Source: Phalacrocorax aristotelis (Eukaryota > Chordata > Aves > Suliformes > Phalacrocoracidae). Taken from it: a stretch of DNA of 64,000 nt. Position 1 is the first letter of the stretch; each line of letters begins with the position of its first letter. Positions 52,801 through 61,800 of the stretch are shown piece by piece. The DNA lies in assembly GCF_949628215.1 (NCBI RefSeq), contig NC_134280.1, positions 52,168,621 to 52,232,620 of the forward strand. Reading direction: 5' to 3'. The translations under genes were made by a program, and so were the position numbers. The notes beneath the pieces were generated by a model. It ran no database searches. It was not told where the DNA came from and saw only the letters and a program-made list of their open reading frames with translations.

Positions 52801-55800
52801 AAACATTGGATTTGTGCATGGAAAATTTAGGGCTGGATCCTACCAACAGAAATCTTTGCAAGAAAAGCACACGATCAAAATTTTACAGAATTTAAACTGC
52901 TTTTTACAACTCTGCTTAGAGTTGGTTGTGTGAAAGGGCATGTCTCAGCACAAAGAAAGATATAATTTTCAGGAAAAAAAACCCAGCTCTTGTTTCACAT
53001 CCTCAGCTTCTAATATTCTTCAGTAACTTTCTGCTTCTATGTGTACTGAGAGGCAAAGGTTCAGATATAGACATTAGCACTGCTTTTTTTGCATCACTAT
53101 TTCAACACTGTGCTCTAAGGATCAGATTGCTGCTTTAGAGTTCAGATCATCAGGGCCAGCTTCAGATGGGAGTCTTGAACAAATAATGGAAGAAAGTGCT
53201 ACAGCCAAAGAGTATGGTCTTGGGATTTGGCTGTTAGTGAAATATATAGAAAGACAGAACAAAAGACACTGTGTAAAAAACAACAGTAAAATCTTGCAGA
53301 AACTTCCATCTAGAATGTAACTAGTAATGGGAAATGCTAATCACTAAAGAGACTAGGCAATCTCTATCCATTTTTTAGGACTTATTAGAAGTCCTAAATT
53401 AGAAAATTAAAATTGATTGGGTTTTTTCCCCCTTAGATTTTCCACCAGCTTCAAAATCCCAAGAAGTGACAATCATTCCACCTTTTCAAAACACACTGAA
53501 AGTAAAGGGTAAGTCAAACAAATGTCATGGCTCAGATATCTGTGTTCTTGTTGATCATATAGGTAGAGCATGGAGTGGCTGAAGAGATTAACAAATTGGG
53601 CAAGATACTTTAGCATCACAAAATAAAAAAAGAACAAGAAAAGCAGTCGGTTCATTAGGTAACAAGGATAATCTAAAAGTCACCCCTGTACTCAGTCTGC
53701 ATTTTGTTAATATACTGCAGCTGTAAAAAAGATTTTGAAAAAAATTTATTTTGATATATATATATAAAAATAATACTGGGATAAATCATGCATAGTATTT
53801 CCAGTAAAGAAAGGGGAATATTAATGTGTTCAAAGCATTGGTAAGATACTTTATCAAGAGCATAGGGTACAATTCAGACTAGCCATGTTCAAGCAGAGTG
53901 AGTGTAAATCTGGAAGAGGTGCAGAGAAGGACTGTGAGGATAATCAGGAGTATAGGAGAGCCTGCTTGTAAGGAGATGAAGACTGAAAAGAGATAAGTAA
54001 TTTATAGAATGGGTGGGGGAAGGAGCAGTGTGGTGGAACCCCTTCAAGGTGAAGTGTAATACTAGCACAAGAACAACCAGGCATATATGAGACAGGAATA
54101 TGTTTTGGAAGATGCTGTTGAAAGTCTTCCAGACATTCAAAGGGTGTGGCTATGAATGGGTTTCCCTACCAGCTAGGAATACCACCTACTTTCAAACTAA
54201 CTTTAAACTGGTTTTATGGTGAAACTTCTTTGGAACTTGATACATTTAGGAAAGGATGAGGTATCTTCTTATCTTAGGCCCTATATCCCTCTGCAAAACA
54301 GATTAAACACAAAAGATAACTGAACTAAATAAATAACAGATTGATAAAAAAATTGACAGGAAGGAAAACAGAAGATGGGCCTTTTGGGCAGAGGTTAATG
54401 AAAGAAATAAAAGAGGAAAAGCAACTAAAGGGAGGGTATCTACAGCAAATTACAGAAAATTCTTACTGCTTATTTTGAATCCGCAGCTGGCAACCCCTCT
54501 CACAATGGCCGTGTGTGCAGCACATGGGGTAACTTCCACTTCAAGACCTTTGACGGGGACATCTTTTACTTCCCTGGTGTCTGCAATTACATCTTTGCAT
54601 CCAACTGCAAATCTCCCTATGAGGACTTCAACATCCAAATTAGGCGTACAGTTGTGGAAAATGCTACCGTAATCACTCATGTCATCATGAAGCTGGAAGG
54701 AGCAGTGATTGAACTGACCCGCAGCTCTGTCCTGCTTGATGGCAAATTGTATGTTCATAGCTTGAAACTGCCATCACTGCTTTTGCTCCCAGTGGGCTCT
54801 TTGAGCGAGCATTTCTTTCCCTCATCTGATCTCACATTGCTCCCAAGCAGCTGGAAAGCTCAGCTCCTTAATGAAGTGTCAACAAAAATAAGAGTCCCTG
54901 ATAGTGAGCTAAGTGCCGCTTATGCAGATTATCCCTGTGTCCATTTTATTCAGATGAGCTATATCCCAGATGCTGTCCCACTGCTACAACTGTGTATGTA
55001 TATATACAATGCAGTCTATAAGCTGGATCCAGTCAGTGTGTTAGGTTTTTATACCCTTTAAGTTTTTACTTTCCATTAATTTTACCAGAACAGGGTCCCT
55101 GAGAATTTTTGATAGCTTTTGTCCTTGCACTGGACAGTATGGTGTTAAGCAGTGACTGCATCTTGTACCTGTGCTCATTTAAAATGTGTTAGTCTGGAAA
55201 ATTGTGATCTATGCAGCAATGGTGGCACTGACTTTGGCATAGGGTATGAAACCTGTCCAAAAGGCTGGGTAAATATTTGGATAACTATCCCACAGTGAGT
55301 TGTGTATTATAGCAGCTATGTATAGCGAGCTAGTCTAGGGGTTATCTTGGGTACACCTTTGTGAATGGCACTCATGTCACAGAAAGCCTGAAGAGTCTAT
55401 CCCTTTATTATCAAGGGCTTTAAGGAGTAAATAGCAATATCCTGAAGCATACTGCCTGAAAAACAGAACCTCCTGGCACTTTTTTGAACAAAAGAGCCAA
55501 AGATACATGCCAACATTTTATCTAGCAAAACACCATTAACAGAGATAACCAAAAAGAACAGCAGGGAAAGCAAGGCTGATCCATTTGTACAATAAGAAGC
55601 AATTGCATAGGAAAGCCAAAATGTTACAAACTTACGCTGTCTGTATTTCGTTACTGCTCTAATTTCCTCTCCTATGTATGTTGAAGCTTCTCAAAGAGAA
55701 TGAGAAAGGATATCAGTGTGGATATTCAATGGATATTCTGTCCCTATCCCTGCTGAGTTACAGTGATCTTTCCCCAGGGTTCAGATGCCCTACAGCTATA

Positions 55801-58800
55801 TGGGGATCTTGATAGAGAGAAGTAACAACTATTTGAAAGTTTCTGCCAAGTTAGGACTGACCTTCCTTTGGAATGAAGAGGATGCCCTCCTGGTAAGAAA
55901 ACACCCAAAACATGGCAGAAACCATTTATTTTGAAAATAGTCTGTTTATATATTTGCAGTCTTAATCAGCCAGGCAGGCATTAGCTACTTCCGGATTTGT
56001 GTCCACTTTTACTATATCGTTCTGTCTTCCAGTCTTCTCCCAGTCTCCTTTTTTTTTTTTCCCACAAAGCTCATCTCAGGATCCATAGACCCCCAATTAT
56101 AATGTCCCCACGTCACAGTGAAGTATTCCTCAGATTCCAGACCAGGCAATGTGCTAATGTTCACAGCCCCAGGGTTAAAATAAGACCAAGTTTTTCTTGG
56201 TGGTCACTGACCCTCCCAATGGTGCCTACCTTGTTACCACACGACACAGCCTGCACAGCATACATATGTTGAATTTCGAGTACATAAGCAATACTAAGGT
56301 AGGCTGTGTTCCTAACTGTCAAGGCTGACATCACTATGAACCTAAGCTCTCTTTCCTAATTTCTTTTAGGTGGAACTAGATAAGAAATATGCCAATCAAA
56401 CTTGCGGACTTTGTGGGGACTTCAATGGAATTCCAGTTAGCAATGAATTTATTTCAGAGAGTAAGTAATAAAAAACAATATTTAGTATTGATGCTTTGTT
56501 CTTCTTTCATTTCACAGTATACTGTAACATAGGTTCTGGGTCATATTAACTAGTGATACTTCTTTATGTATTTCTATGATATCAGTTATGCTTAGTCTTG
56601 GCTTTGAGATGTATTACGCTGCTTCTGTCACTGTTAGATCTTTTAAGACCTGCTGCATGCAACTTTCTGCTTGTTTTCAACAGTTAAGATCCAGTTCCTT
56701 GTACACCTTCTTCACCTCCTTTTGTTTTTCATATTATAGCGATACTACTTGGTAATCGCTGTTCATGTCATAGCACATAGTGTCACAAAAGAAAATATCT
56801 CCATGCAAAAGCCAGTAAACCAGGAAATATTATTCTAATATTTGGACTGCTTTTTACAGACATAAAACTGACTCCCATACAGTTTGGGAATAGGCAGAAG
56901 ATGGATGGACCCACAGAGCAGTGTGCTGATCCTATTCCTCCTGCTGTCCTGGTGAACTGCTCAGCTGAATTTGTAAGAACCTCTCTCTCAAGATTTGTTC
57001 TCTCAGTCTAAAATACATTCTCCCTGTCTTTGGAGAAACTTTGTTAGAATTGGAAAAAATATAGCACAAATATGACTAAGCTGTAGGTCTGGAAAGAAAA
57101 ATTTTCTAAATTTAATTTTTTATTCTTTGTTAAAGTGAATGCTAAAAATTCCAAGAGAAGACTGAATATTTTCATGAAAGAGAAATTCACGGAGGGTATC
57201 TTAATACAAAGAAACTGCATAATGCTTGGGAAGTCACTTGAGCTGAAAGTAACTCAAGATATGGGAAGAAACGGGAGTTAGTCGAAGGAGTTCCATGTGT
57301 ACTTGCCCTATCGTTATACTTTTCCCTAAACATTTGCTTATGGCTACTGTTGGAAGGGTTTCTGGACCAGATAGACCTTTGGTTTTCTCTGCTATGTGCC
57401 TTAAATAATTAGTTTCATATTTTCTGAACACTTGTTTTATCTCCTCTATTTTCACTCCTAGGCTTCTATCTGTGAGACAGTATTAACCAGTAAAGCATTT
57501 ACAAGCTGTAATGCACTTCTGAATGTTCAGGACTACATTGACACTTGCACACAAGACCTATGCCACTGTGATACCTCTATGGCTGACTTCTGTATGTGCA
57601 ACACCTTTGCTGAATACTCCCGGCAGTGTGCTCATGCAGGTGGACAGCCTCTGAACTGGAGAACCTCAGAACTGTGTCGTAAGTATCTCCGGAAGGGACG
57701 TTCACCTGTGCTTACTACCCATTTCTAGTAAACTTCAAATATGTGAATTTTTTTTCTGAAGAAGACAGCTGTTTAAAGATGCATGTAATTTTCATGAAAT
57801 CAGTTTTAACCTGAGCACACCCAAGACTTTGTGAAATGGAAGTTTAGAGGATTTTTTACTGCTAATCAATATATCAGAATATATACCAATGTATATCAAT
57901 ATATATCAACAAATCTAAAATGTTGCAGCCTCCACTTGGATCAGGATTCCCCATTATATCTTGACAGAAGACATCCTAAATTGCAAATACTGTTTTCTCA
58001 GCATTTCAAAGGAAAATTCAGCATTATACTTGTTCTATTTTCAGCCAAATTATGTCCTTTCAACATGCAATACCAGGAGTGTGGCTCCCCCTGCTCTGAC
58101 ACATGCAGCAACCCGGAACGATCTGCACTTTGTGAAGATCACTGTACAGATGGCTGCGTCTGTCCTCCAGGCAAGCTTATTTACTGCCTTTTTCTCATAG
58201 CCAAACTTGATAGAACACTTGACTGTCCACATTTAACAACTTTCCTACTCCATATCATTCTCAACACGTCATCGCTATTATCATCATCAAAGTAATAAAT
58301 ATATTTCTTCCTTGATATACGTGCACCATTTCTATTCAGATTACTAAAAATGTCCTTTTAAACAACAAACATGCCTGAGACATGTACATAATGACTGAAC
58401 TGATGCACTGAGTCTGGCTGAGATGGAGCTAGTTTTCCCCACAACAGCCCTTTTAATGCTGTGCTTTGCCTTAGTAGCTAGAAAGGTGTTGATAAACTAA
58501 GCAGTGCTGGCACAGGACCAAGGATGTGTCTCCAACATTCCCCCCCACCACCACCAGTAGGGCTGGGGGCGGGCAAGATCTTGGGAGGGGACGCAGCCGG
58601 GACAGCTGACCCAAACTCGTCAAAGGGATATTTTGTACCATATGACATCAGCTCAGCAATAAAAGCTAAGAGAAAGGAGGAGGAGTGGGGAGGCATTGAT
58701 TATTTATGACATTTGCCTTCTGGAGCAAACTCTATGCATACTGAAGCCCTGCTTCCCAGGAAGTGGCTGGACATCACCCGCTAATGGGAAGTAGAGAATA

Positions 58801-61800
58801 AAATCTTTGTTTTCATTTTGCTTCTGTGCCCTGCCTTTGCTTTTGCTTTTATTAAACTGCATTTATCTTGACCCATGAGGGTTGTTTTTTTTCCCCATTT
58901 CACTTTCTTCCCCTGCCCTGTCCTGCTGAGGAGGTGAGTGATAGAGCAGCTTGGTGGCACCTGGCATCCAGGGTCAACCCACCACAAATGAGAATAAGAT
59001 ACTTCACTCCTAACAGTAAGGGGAAGCCTTCTATTCTCAGCATCCATATTCAGTTCACAGAAAGTATGTAATGTTTAATCACATTTTGCCCACAATGACA
59101 ACTCCTGGTGTTAGCAAAGCTGTATCTGGTTCCTGAAATTACCAAACCCTTCCCATCCAGTGCTGCATGTCTAAACAACAAGGAGCCAAGGGAGCACTAG
59201 GCAGTGTGTAAAATCTGGTGCTTCAGAGAATTATGCATGAGAACTGTGCATTGGTATAAGACAAACAATGCAAATGTGTTCTCTTTGTGCATGCTTATTT
59301 CTGGGGCTGAGAACTGTTGCTCTTGTGAGTGACTGCATGGTAGGATCTTCACTCCTTTTAGCTCTTCTGCTCATCCTTGCTGAAGTCTCACAGAATTCAC
59401 CATCACTTGTTTGTATAATAGCACTGATTTCTCTTAGATAATCCTCTGCCTTTGGGTATAAAAATATTTACTATACAAATATGTCCCTGGGCAGTCTTGC
59501 AAATTGTTCATCTATTCCACCTCATTATCTAGTAATTTTAATCCTAATTCCAATCTAATGAAGTTCATAACAGAAAAGTATTTCCTTAGAGGTCTCTTTT
59601 GATCACCCTAAGATTTTAGATAAGCTTGAATGGAATATAGCCCTTCAATCCCTACATAGCTGTCATCTATTATTTTAAAGTACTTCCTATTTATTTTCTG
59701 CATAATACAGAAGAAGTGGAATGTGCTTTCAGGCATCTACCAGATAAGTGTACAAAAGCAGGTCTGCAGTGCACAGAATGAGTAACAGACCACTTCTTTC
59801 CCCAGGAATGGTGTTTGATGACATTAATGGTGCTGGCTGCATTCCCCGTAAAGAATGCCACTGTACCTATGAAGGTGAAACCTATGCACCCGGTGCCTCC
59901 TTCTCATCTAAATGCAGATCATGGTAACATACTACCTTTCTCATAATTCCTTTTTTAGGTGCATTACCTGAACATTTTAAAGACAGGAAAAAACTACTAA
60001 TTTCCCATTAAAAAGAAATAAAGAACTACTTATAAACTGAAGTCCTTCGATTATATATTTTTCGAGGATACTTACACCTCGGTTTTCTCCTTACACTTGG
60101 GAGCAAAAACTTACGTTTAGATATAGGTGTACACCAATTTCAAGGTTAATCGATTAAAGGAGACAATCAAATGGAAACATCAGAGGTGTTTAAAACTGTG
60201 AATTATTGTGTTACATCCTTTGCAGCACTACAGTGTAATAGTAGGATGTTCATGTCCATGATATGGAGTATTTAAGGACATGTTGCATTAGACAGTGTGG
60301 GAGATCACATTTGAGAGGCATGTTTGACAGATATGATACATATTTTTTCAATATCACTATAATTACTGAAGTATTATTGCATAAGTGTACGCAAATGCAC
60401 CTATCTGTCTGTGAACACAAGAACCACAAACATGCATGTTATTTTCCAAGAAATACTTAATTTGTTTGAAGCTTGAGCCATGCTAATGGAGATAAGGGGT
60501 TATCTTTCATATGTAGCAGAATGTATGCCAGGTTCACAAGGACTCAATTCTCTCCAAAGACTGGAAATGAATAGCAATATATAAAAAATTCTATATAAAT
60601 ATATATATAAAAATATATATCAGTTATATAATTGTGCCTGCCCCATACTTATTCTGAGCTTTCAAAGCAATGTTGGTTTCTCTGACAGTATGATCAATGC
60701 TTCAAGAGGAAAACTAAGGCATCAGCTACCCTTTTCTCTTATTTATGCTTACATTACCCAAGGTTACTGAATCCCTTCTTCATTTCAGTAACTGTGCTGG
60801 AGGTGAATGGTCTTGTGTCACTCAGTCATGTCCCGGGACTTGCAGTATTGAAGGAGGCTCCCACATTTCAACATTTGATGAGAAATATTATTCCTTCTTT
60901 GGAGACTGTAGCTATGTCCTAACCAAGGTAAAAATGAGTCACAATCCTTGCTGAAGCAATATGCTAAAGGAAAAGGTTTTTTATTATATATGATGTTGTT
61001 CAATTAAAACTGCTGGCAATCACATCATCTTTCTGAAACTGAGAGGGTTAACATGGAGCCTTAAATGGATTTCAGGGGGCTTTCTGTTAAGGTTATACTA
61101 AATAAACATACTGTAGTAGTTTTGTGTTCTTTGATCATGGTTTAAGAATTGCACTGAGTTTTTAGTTTCCGTGAAACGATCTCCATATTTCCCATTAATT
61201 TTTTAATTAAATATTGCCTTTCTGGTGAGTTATAACTACTTCTTTCTGAGCATTGTGTTTATTACATCCATTGATACTGTCCTTTTTGTCACAGATAATA
61301 TAGTTCAATGGCTTATTTCATTAACAGTATTCATAATGGAATTATTACTAAACAGAATTCATGGGGGAGGAATTATTTCATGAAGATGATCAACCTTCCA
61401 AACAGTCTTTCCCAGTAAACACAGAAGACCCCAGAGTTTAAAAGCAATAAGCTAAGAATTCATACATGTATTCTAAAACCTGAATTAGAAATAGATGACT
61501 TAGAAAACCACCTGAGTTTTACTGGAGTTTTTAGCTTGTTAGGGACTGAATTCTGAGTAGATATATCTAAAATAAAGACTACAGATTTGCAAATTTCAGA
61601 ATCCTAGGTATATTTGTTGCTTATTTGTGTTGGATGAGTGATGTAAACAATTTTCATAAAGACTTCATATTAAATAAAATCTGTTCTCAGAAAGATCAAA
61701 CTGAATGTTACCAAGAAAAAGAACCATAAAAACTCAGAAATGAGCTAGAATGTGGTAATTTAGAAATAGATTAGGCTAAATCAATGAAACTTTTTTATTA

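Larger units (their letters stand above)
54749..57461 (+). other. Mucin introns 4-7 (between listed exons)
   Basis: Intron 4 is 54749-55777, intron 5 is 55893-56369, intron 6 is 56461-56859 and intron 7 is 56973-57461. All have GT-AG borders. Apart from short homopolymer runs, such as the T tract near 56,049, I see no repeats or other genes in them. Confidence 0.8.

Noticed and set aside
54513..55061. 182-codon plus-strand open frame as a separate gene
   Set aside because: Its first part is mucin exon 4; the rest is read-through into intron 4 past the GTATGT donor, where VWD similarity stops.
57831..58295. 154-codon plus-strand open frame as a separate gene
   Set aside because: It is exon 9 with intron 8 sequence in front and intron 9 sequence behind.
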